Shown one piece after another: positions 35,469-44,472 of a stretch of DNA of 64,000 nucleotides. The position numbers were made by a program, and so were the translations under genes. Source of the DNA: Isosphaeraceae bacterium (GTDB taxonomy: Bacteria > Planctomycetota > Planctomycetia > Isosphaerales > Isosphaeraceae); NCBI GenBank assembly GCA_026004735.1, contig BPJS01000001.1, forward strand, positions 2,294,001 to 2,358,000, in the 5' to 3' direction. Every line of letters begins with the position of its first letter. Within the stretch, counting starts at the first letter, position 1. The notes under the pieces were generated by a model. The model searched no databases. It was not told the DNA's origin and saw only the letters and a program-made list of their open reading frames with translations.

Positions 35469-35921
35469 TCAGCCCTGGACCCAGCGTTCGTCAACCGGCT
35501 CATGGTCGACCAACTCTTCAGGCCGAAACCAGAGCGCGATCTCCCGCTCGGCCGATTCCGGGCTATCGCTGCCGTGCACCAGGTTGTTCTGCTTGGAGAT
35601 CGAAAGGTCGCCGCGGATGGTGCCCGGCTCGGCTTCGCCGCCGTGGGTCTTGCCCAACATCCGACGCACCACGGCCACCGCATCCGGACCTTCAAGAACT
35701 CCGGCCACGACCGGTCCGGCCGTCAGGAAGCCGATCAGCCCACCAAAAAACGGTTTGTCGCGATGCTCGGCATAATGCCTCTCGGCCAGCGAGCGATCCA
35801 CCCGCATCAGCTTCAGCCCAACCAGTTTCAACCCCTTCCGCTCAAACCGGCCCAGGACCTCCGCCACCAGCCGGCGCTGGACGCAGTCGGGTTTGCAGAG
35901 GATCAACGTACGCTGCGACAT
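35469..35921 (-). CDS. ndk: Nucleoside diphosphate kinase
   Basis: A 150-residue enzyme that transfers the gamma phosphate of ATP to NDPs. The start at MSQRTLILCKPDCVQRR fits the family; an upstream ATG adds eight unconserved residues. Conserved pieces are KPDCVQRRLVAEVL, KPFFGGLIGFLTAGPV, GKTHGGEAEPGTIRGD and the active-site His in NLVHGSDSPESAEREI. It sits in the leftward cluster between a JAMM protease gene and the ligA pair. Confidence 0.95.
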   Translation of the reverse strand: MSQRTLILCKPDCVQRRLVAEVLGRFERKGLKLVGLKLMRVDRSLAERHYAEHRDKPFFGGLIGFLTAGPVVAGVLEGPDAVAVVRRMLGKTHGGEAEPGTIRGDLSISKQNNLVHGSDSPESAEREIALWFRPEELVDHEPVDERWVQG

Positions 35922-35995
35922 AGAACGATTCGATCGGGGCCGCAAGGAAGGTTCGTGGAGCCGTGGGTAGGGAGATCTTCAGACTACGCAAAAAT

Positions 35996-36436
35996 CTACT
36001 GCGTCGAACTTTCCGGTTCAACAACCTCGCGCCACCGCAATTCCTCGAATCGGGTCGATTCCAGCCGCCAAGCGCGGATCTCCGGAGCGGGAGCCGCCAG
36101 CGACACGATCAAGTGCGGAACCGGCCCGTATTGATTGCCTTCAAGGTCGACCCGGCTTGGGATCGCCGGGCTGGCCGGGTGCGAGTGATAGATCGCCACC
36201 AGGCGTTCGTTGCGGGCTCGCATGGTGAGCACAGCCTCGATCATGTCCTGGGCGTGGCCCAGATAGCGGACCTCGCTGGCCAGCTCGTTGCGGAGCGGGT
36301 AGTGGCTACTTGCCCTCAGTGCCGAGGGGCCGCCCAGAAGGCCGCAGGCCTCGATCGGCGCCTCGGCGCGGCAGTGTTTGAGAATCGCCGCGACGATGCT
36401 GCTCGGTATCAGGAGGTCGGTTTGGGCTGGAGTCAT
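35996..36436 (-). CDS. JAMM/MPN-type metalloprotease (M67 family)
   Basis: A 146-residue zinc isopeptidase-like protein. The JAMM signature is complete: Glu in EACGLLGG (about residue 30) and HSHPASPAIPSRVD, which gives HxHx7Sx2D. Bacterial members process C-terminally extended sulfur carriers (ThiS/MoaD/CysO-like) or Ub-like proteins. No such carrier gene is adjacent, so the substrate is unknown. It lies 42 bases downstream of an epimerase gene and 74 bases upstream of ndk. Confidence 0.85.
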   Translation of the reverse strand: MTPAQTDLLIPSSIVAAILKHCRAEAPIEACGLLGGPSALRASSHYPLRNELASEVRYLGHAQDMIEAVLTMRARNERLVAIYHSHPASPAIPSRVDLEGNQYGPVPHLIVSLAAPAPEIRAWRLESTRFEELRWREVVEPESSTQ

Positions 36437-36478
36437 CGCGGGGCGATCGAAGGGGGGATGCGCCGGCGGTGCGGTCGC

Positions 36479-37408
36479 TCAGGCCGCGCCTCGCGCGGTG
36501 TCCAGACTGGTCCAGAGGTCACGCAGGCTTTGCTCGAAGGCGATCTCGGGCTGCCAGCCGGTATCGGCGACGATCCGCCCGATCGCGGCCCTCGAATCGT
36601 CTCCGCAGTCCGTAGGGGTGTTTCGGGTCGTCACGAGCGTTACGTGGCGGCCGCTGACGGCCAGCAGAGCGGCGAGTCCCTCGCCGACCGACCGCGAGAC
36701 GCCGGTTCCGACATGATAGATCGACCCGGGACGACCCGAGCAGGCCAGGGCCACCACGGCGCGGGCGACATCGCGAACATCGACGAAATCGCGCCGGGCC
36801 GAAACATCGCCGACGATTAGTGCTTCACCGACCGGGCATTGGAGCAGCCGCCGGGCGAATCGGCCGAAAACCTGATGCGGGGGTTGGCCCGGCCCGATCG
36901 GGTTGAACGGCCGCGCCACGACGATATCGAGCCGGTCGCGGGTCTGGGCGTCCAGCGCGAGTCGGGTCGCGGCCCATTTGCTGAGTCCGTAGGCGTCGCG
37001 GGGACGACAGGGGCAGCTCTCGTCGGCGGGCAGGCAAGAGGCGGGCACAGGGCCGAGCTCAGCGGCCGAGCCGATCAGGACCAGCCGAGTCCGTCGGTCG
37101 CTCCGACGCACTGCGTCGAGCAGATGGCCGACGCTGGCAACGTTGCCACGATAGAGCGCCTCGGTCGGAGCCGGCGGTGTCCGACCAGCGGCGTGGACCA
37201 CGAACTCGCTACCCAGGGACGCCACCTGCTGCTGCCAGAGGCCAGGTTCTTCCAGGTTGGCTAGGATCTGATCGCCGCCGAGCCGACCGCCTCGGGCCGT
37301 TCGCACCAGCCGGACGATCCGCGCGCCGGGATCGGCGGCTCGGACCGCCGCCACGATATGGCGGCCCAGAAACCCCTCAGCCCCCGTGATCAACCACCGC
37401 GTACTCAT
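36479..37408 (-). CDS. NAD-dependent epimerase/reductase (GDP-6-deoxy-mannose reductase-like)
   Basis: A 309-residue extended short-chain dehydrogenase. The Rossmann motif is LITGAEGFLGRHIV at residues 6-19, a HAAG follows, the catalytic Ser is in IGSAAELG, and YGLSK holds Tyr and Lys. GDVSARRDFVDVRDVARA matches the Rmd/GDP-4-dehydro-6-deoxy-mannose reductase type, suggesting nucleotide-sugar synthesis for the envelope. Its ATG overlaps the heptosyltransferase stop by four bases, linking it to an LPS operon. Other NDP-sugar substrates are equally possible. Confidence 0.8.
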   Translation of the reverse strand: MSTRWLITGAEGFLGRHIVAAVRAADPGARIVRLVRTARGGRLGGDQILANLEEPGLWQQQVASLGSEFVVHAAGRTPPAPTEALYRGNVASVGHLLDAVRRSDRRTRLVLIGSAAELGPVPASCLPADESCPCRPRDAYGLSKWAATRLALDAQTRDRLDIVVARPFNPIGPGQPPHQVFGRFARRLLQCPVGEALIVGDVSARRDFVDVRDVARAVVALACSGRPGSIYHVGTGVSRSVGEGLAALLAVSGRHVTLVTTRNTPTDCGDDSRAAIGRIVADTGWQPEIAFEQSLRDLWTSLDTARGAA

Positions 37409-38562
37409 CGGCGATCTCTGCGCTGAGCGGCGAGCGACTGGCCGGACGGATGGCGTGGCGGTCGGACGACGACAACTTCCGGTCGGTCGGTACGCAGGGG
37501 TCTGGGGACTCCGGGCGCAAGTAACCGCCCGGCGGCTGTCAGCACGGTTTCCGGCAGTAGGTCGACCATGCAGCGATGGTGCCCCTCAGGGCAGATTGGG
37601 CGCTGGCAGGGTCCACAGGGGACCCGATGCTGGAGGTGAACGGCGTTCGGGTGATAGGTTCGTGTCCAGGCGATATGAGTCGGGCCAAAGAGCGAGACCA
37701 CGGGCACACCCAGCGGCCCCGCGAAGTGCCGGGGGCCGCTATCGGTCGTGATGAGCAACGCCGAGCGCGCGATCGCCGCCTTGGTTAGGCCGACGCTTGG
37801 CGGCTGATCGGCCAGACTGACCACGCGGGGATGGTCGGCACCACGGGCGATCGCCCGCGCATGGTCGCGCTCGGCCGGGCCACAGAGGACGACGACCCAG
37901 ACCTCATGCTCCTGAGCCAGCCGCCGCGCCAGAGTGATGAAATGCGGGATCGGCCAGTTCTTCGCCGGACCAAACGCGCCACCCGTGTTCAGGCAGACGA
38001 CCGGTTGCTCCGTGTCGATTCCCAGCGACCGCCAAGCGGCCTCGGCGCGCGCGTGTTCATCGGACGTGACGTATAGCTCCGTGCGAACCGAACGAACCGG
38101 GCAATCCAAGAATCGAGCCAGTGCCAGATAGTATTCAACAGCCGGCGTTGGAATGTAGCGGCCCAGCGGGTCGCGGGGTGGAGTCAGCCGGTCGGTCAGC
38201 AGCAGCCCACGACCTCCCCGCGCGTATCCCAGGCGCCGTCGCGCACCGGCCAGCCATGCGACCCACGCCGAGCGGAACGAGTTGGGCAGCAACACCGCCA
38301 AATCGGGACGAAGCGGTCGCAGCCGCGCCACGACCGCCGGCAACCGCACAGCCGCCTGCCTCGAACGAGGGTCATAGTCCACCCGCTCATCGAACCAGGG
38401 CGATCCGGCCAGTACCTCGCCAACGACCGGGCGGGTCAGCCCCACGATCCGCGCTTCGGGGTATCGTTCCCGCAGCGCACGCAGAGCCGGCGTAGCCATC
38501 ACCGCATCGCCGATCAGATTGGGACACACCACGAGGATGGTTCGCGGATCAACGTGGCTCAC
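37405..38562 (-). CDS. Glycosyltransferase family 9 (heptosyltransferase II-like)
   Basis: A 385-residue GT9 enzyme. GTG at 38562 is chosen because it overlaps the lpxK stop by four bases. The N-terminus PNLIGDAVMATPALRALR is the WaaF pattern; the donor site shows LNTGGAFGPAKNWP, and the C-terminal half has ITTDSGPRHFAGPLGVPVVSLFGPT. A Cys cluster CGPCQRPICPEGHHRC follows, as in WaaF-like proteins. It probably adds a heptose or other sugar to an LPS core. The last 40 residues are Arg/Pro-rich. Confidence 0.85.
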   Translation of the reverse strand: MSHVDPRTILVVCPNLIGDAVMATPALRALRERYPEARIVGLTRPVVGEVLAGSPWFDERVDYDPRSRQAAVRLPAVVARLRPLRPDLAVLLPNSFRSAWVAWLAGARRRLGYARGGRGLLLTDRLTPPRDPLGRYIPTPAVEYYLALARFLDCPVRSVRTELYVTSDEHARAEAAWRSLGIDTEQPVVCLNTGGAFGPAKNWPIPHFITLARRLAQEHEVWVVVLCGPAERDHARAIARGADHPRVVSLADQPPSVGLTKAAIARSALLITTDSGPRHFAGPLGVPVVSLFGPTHIAWTRTYHPNAVHLQHRVPCGPCQRPICPEGHHRCMVDLLPETVLTAAGRLLAPGVPRPLRTDRPEVVVVRPPRHPSGQSLAAQRRDRR

Positions 38563-39716
38563 GGCGCCTCCGTTCGGCTGCCCCCAGCACAGGCCATCTC
38601 GACCGCTTTGCGGACCCGCTCCTCCCCCGAGAGGAATTCCAGCCCAACCCGCAGAGCCAGCAGAGGGACTCGGCCGAGCCGCGGCGTACGCAGCTTCACG
38701 AGATCCTTCTGGGTGGTCAAGGCGAGATCGACCGCCGAAGCCTCCAGCTCGTCGATCAGGGACAGCACGTCGCTCCGCGTGTACCGGTGATGGTCTGGGA
38801 AGGTGCGCCAGCCTCGAGGCTGGACGCCCAGGGTTTCGAGCGTGCGCCGGAAGCCCTCCGGATTGCCAATGCCGCAAAAGGCCAAAATGGAACGCCCCGA
38901 GAGCCCGTCGAGCGGGAGGCTGGAATCGTCGGCGTCGATCAGATCGCGGGGCGCATGCCGGGCTTCGGCCCAGGTCAAGGCACAGCCAGCTCGCCGCTCG
39001 GCCTCGGCACGGATCGCCTGGCGACTCGATGAATCAACCAGATCCGCCCGGCTCAAGACGACGACGCCGGCCCGACGCAGCGACCGCGCTGATTCACGAA
39101 GCCGGCCCCGGGGCGCCAGCCTCCCGCCACCAAACGGATCGAGCGCATCGAGCAGAACGATATCCAGATCGCGCGCGAGCCGACGATGCTGAAAACCGTC
39201 GTCCAGCACCAATGCCTCGGCCTCTAACTCGGCCACGGCGATCCGCGCCAGCGCCACCCGGTCCCGATCCTGCAAATGGGGAACATCGGGCAGATTCTGA
39301 TCCAACAGCCGGCCCTCGTCGTTGAGGCCTCCGTCGCCCCGATACCCGCGGCTCAGCAAGACCACCCGAAGCCCGCGCTCGCGCAGCCGTCGCGCGATCC
39401 ATTCGACCAAAGGCGTCTTGCCCGTCCCTCCAAAAGTCAGGTTGCCCACGGAGATGACAGGCACCTCGGCCCGCCGGGTCGGCAACCAACGGCGGTCGTA
39501 CGCCAAGTTTCGGGCCGCTACGCCCAGCCGATAGGGCACCGACGCCAGACTCAAGCCCGCACGCGCAAAGGCTGCGACCGGGCCGTCGGCTGTCCCGCGG
39601 ACGATCGCCTCGTAGGTCGCAAGGTCCCAGCGGAACACAGGCACGGTCTGGTCAGTCCAATCGACGGACGCCGACCCGCTCCGCGATTGCGGATCGACCA
39701 CGCGTCCGGCTAGCAT
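38559..39716 (-). CDS. lpxK: Tetraacyldisaccharide 4'-kinase LpxK
   Basis: A 385-residue lipid A pathway kinase acting at the cytoplasmic face of the inner membrane, adding the 4' phosphate to lipid A disaccharide. A hydrophobic N-terminal region precedes the P-loop GNLTFGGTGKTPLVEW. Other LpxK landmarks are LLSRGYRG, LVLDDGFQHRRLARDLDIVLLD and the C-terminal FPDHHRYTRSDV. The first 20 residues (MLAGRVVDPQ...) look unconserved and the true start may be a later GTG. It leads a leftward lpxK - heptosyltransferase - epimerase operon. Confidence 0.93.
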   Translation of the reverse strand: MLAGRVVDPQSRSGSASVDWTDQTVPVFRWDLATYEAIVRGTADGPVAAFARAGLSLASVPYRLGVAARNLAYDRRWLPTRRAEVPVISVGNLTFGGTGKTPLVEWIARRLRERGLRVVLLSRGYRGDGGLNDEGRLLDQNLPDVPHLQDRDRVALARIAVAELEAEALVLDDGFQHRRLARDLDIVLLDALDPFGGGRLAPRGRLRESARSLRRAGVVVLSRADLVDSSSRQAIRAEAERRAGCALTWAEARHAPRDLIDADDSSLPLDGLSGRSILAFCGIGNPEGFRRTLETLGVQPRGWRTFPDHHRYTRSDVLSLIDELEASAVDLALTTQKDLVKLRTPRLGRVPLLALRVGLEFLSGEERVRKAVEMACAGGSRTEAP

Positions 39717-39860
39717 TCTGCTATCAACCCGATCGTCACACCTCGGAACGCCCGGGATTCCCCGGGCGGCGGAACCGTAGCGGGGGCTGCGCCCAAGGTC
39801 AAGCCTGCTTCCTCTTCAGGCCGTCCTGGCGCCGTGCCGGCTAGTCAGGATCGATCGACG

Positions 39861-40154
39861 ATGCTTTGCCCTCCCCACAGACCCGCGCCGGTGGTCGAAA
39901 ACTGGCTCGAACGCCACAAGCACCCGGTCAGCTTCCTGCTCCATCTGATCGGCATTCCCATGACGATTGTCGGGGTGCTGCTGTTGCCGATTTACGCGGC
40001 GCTGGCGTCGTGGACGGTGTTTCGGTTCGCCGCCGGCCTATTTATCGGTGGTTACGTTCTTCAGCTCCTAGGACACATCGTCGACCGATCCGTTCCCGGC
40101 GAGTGGATGGCCATCCGTCGATTGATCGGCCAGCGCTCGCGCCGATCCGACTAG
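39861..40154 (+). CDS. Mpo1-like (DUF962) membrane protein
   Basis: About 97 residues. ATG at 39861 has an AGGA ten bases upstream; GTG at 39834 is an alternative. The sequence VVENWLERHKHPVSFLLHLIGIP, two membrane helices, and LQLLGHIVDRSVPGEW match the Mpo1/DUF962 family, whose yeast member is a 2-hydroxy fatty acid dioxygenase with His ligands; His in RHKH, LLHL and LGH are kept. The bacterial role is not established. The gene is divergent from lpxK. Confidence 0.75.
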   Translation: MLCPPHRPAPVVENWLERHKHPVSFLLHLIGIPMTIVGVLLLPIYAALASWTVFRFAAGLFIGGYVLQLLGHIVDRSVPGEWMAIRRLIGQRSRRSD

Positions 40155-40505
40155 AAGACCGGTCGGGAAGAATCCGGGCCGGCGTGTCCGGTTGCCAACA
40201 TCGAGCGGCTACGGGCGCGGCGGATGGGCCGTTGCGTCGATCCCTCTGGTCAGACTCAGCCCAATCGCTAGAATCCCGCCGATCGATTCAAGACGCACGC
40301 CCATCCGGACCGATACCGTTTACCGACGATCCGCCAAACTCTCATTTCGTACGCGCCCGGGGTGACGGGAAGGGATGCCCGCCCGGGATCGCGTCCGGCA
40401 GAGATAGGGTGGTCGGGGAGCGGACAGCGCGGCGGAGGGCGAGCCGGCCGGAGGCTCACTCGGTCCGGCACCTCTGGCCTCCCCATGACTAAGGACGGTC
40501 TGGCC
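40155..40505. other. Intergenic region before the TolC-like gene, 351 bp
   Basis: No gene, RNA or clear promoter is recognised in this stretch. It ends with an AAGGA ten bases before the TolC-like start at 40506. A second in-frame ATG at 40485 could extend that protein by seven residues. Confidence 0.4.
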
Positions 40506-42851
40506 ATGCGAAGGACCGCTCTCGGGACGCGATTGGCACTTGCAGCAGCCGCAGCGCTTTGTCTGCCGACAGGATGCCGCCGAGTGCCCTACATCGACCA
40601 GGCGAAGTCGGTCCCCCACGACCCCGGAGCGCTGATCGCCAAGCAGGACGCTGAGATCCAGCAAGCCCAGTTGCTCGAAGACTCCTCTCCGCTCGAACTG
40701 CCTAAGCTCTCCGACCCGCGGACCACCGCCAACCCCGACGCCGAGGAACCCTGGTTTCTGAGCCTTCAAGAGGCGATCCGGATCGGCCTCGACAACGCCG
40801 AGGTCGTCCGCGTGATTCCCCTGGGCGCTTCGGGCACCCCGGTCGGCGGCTTCGAGCCGCAGTTCCTGGCTACCAGCGGGGGCGGGACTGTGCTCGGTCA
40901 GGGTAACCTGTCGACCGTCTACGATGTCGCGGCCCGCGAGACCCGGATCGCCGCGGCGCTGTCGCAATTTGACGCCAACTTCCAAAGCCAGCTGCTCTGG
41001 GGCCGCAGCGTCACGCCCTTCAACAACGCGATCGCGACCGGTTTCTTCGCGCTCGGCAGCCGGTTCCCGGTGGTCCAGTTTGCCGACCAGTGGCAACTGG
41101 CCAACACGATCCAAAAACGCACTGCCGCCGGCACGACCCTGTCGGTCACCCACAACATCAACTACCAGTACACCAACAGCCCGATCAACGTTTTCCCGGG
41201 AGCCTATACGACCAACCTCCAGCTTCGGCTGAGCCAACCTCTGCTCGGCTCCGCGCCGACCTCCCAGTTCAATCCCAACCCCCTGCCCGCCGGCCTGGAG
41301 GCCAACCGCGCTCCGATCGTGGTCGCGCGGCTTCAGGCCGACGCCACCGTATGGGCCTTCAAGGCCAACGTGATGGCCCTGGTCCGCTCCATCGAACAGC
41401 AATATTGGGCGCTGGCCCAGGCACAGGTGCAGTATTGGGCATCGGAAACCGCGGTGGCCCTGGGCGAAGAGATCGTCCGCCGCGAGCGGACCCGGCTGGA
41501 AGTCGGATCCTCGGCCGTGCCCAACGTCGCCGAGGCCGAGGAACAGCTCGAACGCTTTCGACTCGACTTTATCAACCGTACCGCCGACCTGATCACCACC
41601 GAACGCCAGCTCCGCAACCTCCTCGGTCTGCCGCCCAGCGACAACCGTCGCATCATTCCCAGCACGCCTCCGACCGAGGCCCGCATCGAGCCAAACTGGC
41701 AGGCTGCTCTCGGCCAGATGCTCAGCTATCAGCCCGACATCGTGCAAAATCAACTCCTGGTGCGGATCGCCGAACTCCAGTTGCTCGTCGCCCGCAACCA
41801 GCTCCTGCCCGTGCTCAATTTCGACGCGCTCTACCAGTTCAACGGCCTCGGCGCCAACCTCGACCAGGCCACCCGAGTCCTCACCGGTGCGACCATCCGG
41901 GCCGTCGATCCGATCATCCAGCAGCAGCAACGCGCTGCCGGGCTGAACCCGATTCCCGGGCTGTTCAACAACTTTCAGTCCTGGCAGGTCGGCTTCACGT
42001 TCCAGATGCCGCTGGGCTACCGCGGGCCACTGGCCGACGTCAAACTCGCTCAGTATCAGTTGCTCCAGCAGCGGGCCTACCTCCAGCAGATCGTCCACCA
42101 GACGACCCATCAGCTTGCCCGCTTTTTCCTGGAAGTCGACGCCAACTACAAACTCTACAAGTCGGCCAGCCGTCTGAAGGCGGCGGCCAAGCAGCGCCTC
42201 GAAGCGGCCCAGGCCTTCTATGAGCTTGGCCAGGTGACGATCGACCGCTACCTCGACGCCGTCAACCGCTGGGCCAACGCCGTCGTCCTCGAAGCCGACT
42301 ACCGCACGCGCTACACGACCTCGATCGTCCTACTCGAAGAACTCAAGGGCACCTTGCTGGCGTACAACAATATCGTGGTCGCCGAAGGCCCCTGGCCGGC
42401 GAAGGCCTATGTGCAGGCCCGCGACCAGCAGGCCGCACACCGCCGCTTCCCGATCGGCGACGACGGAGATTACGCTCCTCGGCCCGTCACCGGCCCGATT
42501 CGACCAGATCCTGTCCCGCCGCAAACTCCCCCTGGCTTCGATCCTCAGCCGGTTCCGCCGCTACCGGCCCCCGGCGGTACGTTCGGCCCGCCGCCAACAC
42601 CCGCCGCCCCGACGATCCCCACCGGAGAGCCGCCCGGAATCCCCGGACCAATCACCACGATCCCGACTGCCCCGGGAGAAAGCGACTTCTTGCCGACCCT
42701 GCCGCCCGGCGAAGGAATCGTGGTCCCCGACCCAGCCGCCGACGACACCGACGCCGGCGGGGAGGGCTTCGGCCCAGCGCCCGCCAGCGACGATATTCCC
42801 CTCGACCTCCCTCCCGCCGCCGGTGAATTGCCCACGCTGCCCACGCCCTGA
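40506..42851 (+). CDS. TolC-family outer-membrane efflux lipoprotein
   Basis: A 781-residue TolC-like protein. The leader ends in a lipobox (LCLPTGC, Cys about 24), as in OprM-type proteins. A helical/barrel body follows: WFLSLQEAIRIGLDNAEVV is the first TolC repeat, LLNLLGLPPSD-like (RQLRNLLGLPPSDNR) is present, and the second repeat ends with EAAQAFYELGQVTIDRYLDAVNRW. From about residue 655 the tail is Pro/Gly/Asp-rich and unusually long. It would form a trimeric outer-membrane channel for a tripartite pump. No inner-membrane pump or adaptor gene is adjacent. ATG at 40506 is preferred for its ribosome binding site. Confidence 0.88.
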   Translation: MRRTALGTRLALAAAAALCLPTGCRRVPYIDQAKSVPHDPGALIAKQDAEIQQAQLLEDSSPLELPKLSDPRTTANPDAEEPWFLSLQEAIRIGLDNAEVVRVIPLGASGTPVGGFEPQFLATSGGGTVLGQGNLSTVYDVAARETRIAAALSQFDANFQSQLLWGRSVTPFNNAIATGFFALGSRFPVVQFADQWQLANTIQKRTAAGTTLSVTHNINYQYTNSPINVFPGAYTTNLQLRLSQPLLGSAPTSQFNPNPLPAGLEANRAPIVVARLQADATVWAFKANVMALVRSIEQQYWALAQAQVQYWASETAVALGEEIVRRERTRLEVGSSAVPNVAEAEEQLERFRLDFINRTADLITTERQLRNLLGLPPSDNRRIIPSTPPTEARIEPNWQAALGQMLSYQPDIVQNQLLVRIAELQLLVARNQLLPVLNFDALYQFNGLGANLDQATRVLTGATIRAVDPIIQQQQRAAGLNPIPGLFNNFQSWQVGFTFQMPLGYRGPLADVKLAQYQLLQQRAYLQQIVHQTTHQLARFFLEVDANYKLYKSASRLKAAAKQRLEAAQAFYELGQVTIDRYLDAVNRWANAVVLEADYRTRYTTSIVLLEELKGTLLAYNNIVVAEGPWPAKAYVQARDQQAAHRRFPIGDDGDYAPRPVTGPIRPDPVPPQTPPGFDPQPVPPLPAPGGTFGPPPTPAAPTIPTGEPPGIPGPITTIPTAPGESDFLPTLPPGEGIVVPDPAADDTDAGGEGFGPAPASDDIPLDLPPAAGELPTLPTP

Positions 42852-43253
42852 ATTGGTCCACGCCACTTCCGACGGGCGCGCCATGTGACGCCGTGGCGGT
42901 CAGGAGAGCGCTGACGCATCGCCCGACCAGCGGTCGTGTGGCTCCGTCCCAAAATCGTGATGGACCGCTAACCCGTCATGAGCGCCGCCCCGGGGTGCCT
43001 CCGGTTCCAAGGTCTCCCCCTCCGCGCGGACCACTCTGGCCCCCCGCCATTGATCCCGCAGGCGATGAGTAACGGTCGGGCTTGGCCCCTTTGTAGAACA
43101 CTTGTGGAAAATTTGTGGATTGACCGAGATCTTCGGGTCGGTTCAGAATACGACGTCGCCCTCAAGGAAGGAGGAGCGTAATGCGCCACGCGCTTCTCCG
43201 ATCCCTCCGAACCAATCGGGGCGGTCGCCGAGGTCCAACGTGGGGAGTTCGCC
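42852..43253. other. Intergenic region, 402 bp, with paired TGTGGA motifs
   Basis: This gap lies between the TolC-like and aldo/keto reductase genes. TGTGGAAAA (43103-43111) and TGTGGATTG (43114-43122) start 11 bases apart and resemble DnaA boxes (TGTGGATAA) with one and two mismatches, in a locally AT-rich patch. A GGAGGA follows near 43169, but no gene is supported there. Nothing else is recognised. Confidence 0.35.
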
Positions 43254-44462
43254 ATGAGCGGTCCGTGCTCTGAGCATCGTCATCGTCGGGCGTTTCTTCG
43301 AACCACGGCCGCTGCCGGAGCGGCGCTTACGGCGGCGCCGGGCTGGGCGCAGCAGCCCCGGGCCGATGCGATGCCCAAGATCGTTCTCGGCAGGACCGGC
43401 CAGTCCGTCTCGCGACTCGGCATGGGTACGAGCTGGACGGTTCAGCCCAGCTTCGTCCAGGCGGCGATTTTCGCGGGGGTCAGCTATATCGACACCGCGG
43501 AAGGATATGAGAACGGCAATTCGGAAAAGACGGTTGGCGAAGTCCTGGAGCGCACCGGCAAGCGTAAGGACGTCTTTCTCGTGACCAAGAACTCCAGCTA
43601 TCGCAAGGACGGTAGCCCGAGGGTCTTTGCCGATAAGCTCGAGGCCAGCCTCCAGCGGCTCAAGACCGACTACGTGGACGCCTACTACCTCCACGGCCTG
43701 ACGGGCGAGCAGATCCCGATGCTGTTTGATGATGGGGTCCGTCAGGCGTTCGAGGCCCTGAAGCGGCAGAAGAAGATCCGCTTCGCCGGGCTGTCGTGCC
43801 ATGATGCCCGGCTGGTCGAGGTCGTCGAAGCGGCGGCGAAGTGCGGGTGGATCGACCAGATCATGATCCAATACAACTTCCGGACAATGCACGCTGACGC
43901 CCTGCGCCGGGCCGTCGACGCGGCGAGCAAAGCCAACCTTGGTCTGGTGGCGATGAAGACCCAGGGCGGGGCGGAAGCCGTCTCGCTCGACGACGCCCGC
44001 AAGGCCCGTCAACTTTCCGGCTTCCTCGACAAAGGCTTCAGCGCTCCCCAGGCGGCGATCAAGGCTGTGCTGGCCGATGAGCGGTTCCAGGTCGTCGTCA
44101 GCGAGATGACGAACCGTCAGCACCTACGGGAAAACATGGGAGCCGTCATCGCGCCGCTGACCCCGAAAGAAGCGCGGCTCCTCGAAGAGCACCGGCAGCG
44201 AACCGCCCAGCTTTACTGCCACGGTTGCGGCCATCTCTGCGAGCCGGCCGCGGGTGGCTCGGTCGCCATCGCCGAGACGCTTCGCTACCTTCGTTACCAC
44301 GACGTCTATGGCAAGCGGCGCCGTGCCCGCGAACTGTACGCCATGCTGCCGCCCGCCGCGCGCGATTTCGCTCAGGCCGATCTCCGTGCGGCAGAGCAAG
44401 CCTGTCCCCACGGGGTGCAACTGGTGGCACTGATGGACCGGGCCGGACGGGTGCTGAGTTGA
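43254..44462 (+). CDS. Tat-exported aldo/keto reductase with C-terminal Cys motif
   Basis: A 402-residue protein with a twin-arginine leader (HRRAFLRTTAAAGAALTAAPGWA). The reductase barrel has the AKR tetrad: Asp in DTAEGYEN, Tyr in GYENGNSE, Lys in LVTKNSS and His in YYLHGLTG. It is followed by a C-terminal CHGCGHLCE and, about 55 residues later, ACPHGVQ, which together resemble the CxxC..C / CPxG cluster of ferredoxin-like AKRs and may bind an Fe-S cluster. Such Tat-targeted oxidoreductases are numerous in planctomycetes; the substrate is unknown. Confidence 0.85.
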   Translation: MSGPCSEHRHRRAFLRTTAAAGAALTAAPGWAQQPRADAMPKIVLGRTGQSVSRLGMGTSWTVQPSFVQAAIFAGVSYIDTAEGYENGNSEKTVGEVLERTGKRKDVFLVTKNSSYRKDGSPRVFADKLEASLQRLKTDYVDAYYLHGLTGEQIPMLFDDGVRQAFEALKRQKKIRFAGLSCHDARLVEVVEAAAKCGWIDQIMIQYNFRTMHADALRRAVDAASKANLGLVAMKTQGGAEAVSLDDARKARQLSGFLDKGFSAPQAAIKAVLADERFQVVVSEMTNRQHLRENMGAVIAPLTPKEARLLEEHRQRTAQLYCHGCGHLCEPAAGGSVAIAETLRYLRYHDVYGKRRRARELYAMLPPAARDFAQADLRAAEQACPHGVQLVALMDRAGRVLS

Positions 44463-44472
44463 TCGGGGCCTC

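Noticed and set aside
40320..42110. 596-codon minus-strand frame opposite the TolC-like gene
   Set aside because: It is a reverse-strand shadow; the TolC repeats on the plus strand explain the region.
42978..43181. Small open frame (67 codons) before the aldo/keto reductase
   Set aside because: There is no convincing start or family motif; the DNA is better seen as intergenic.
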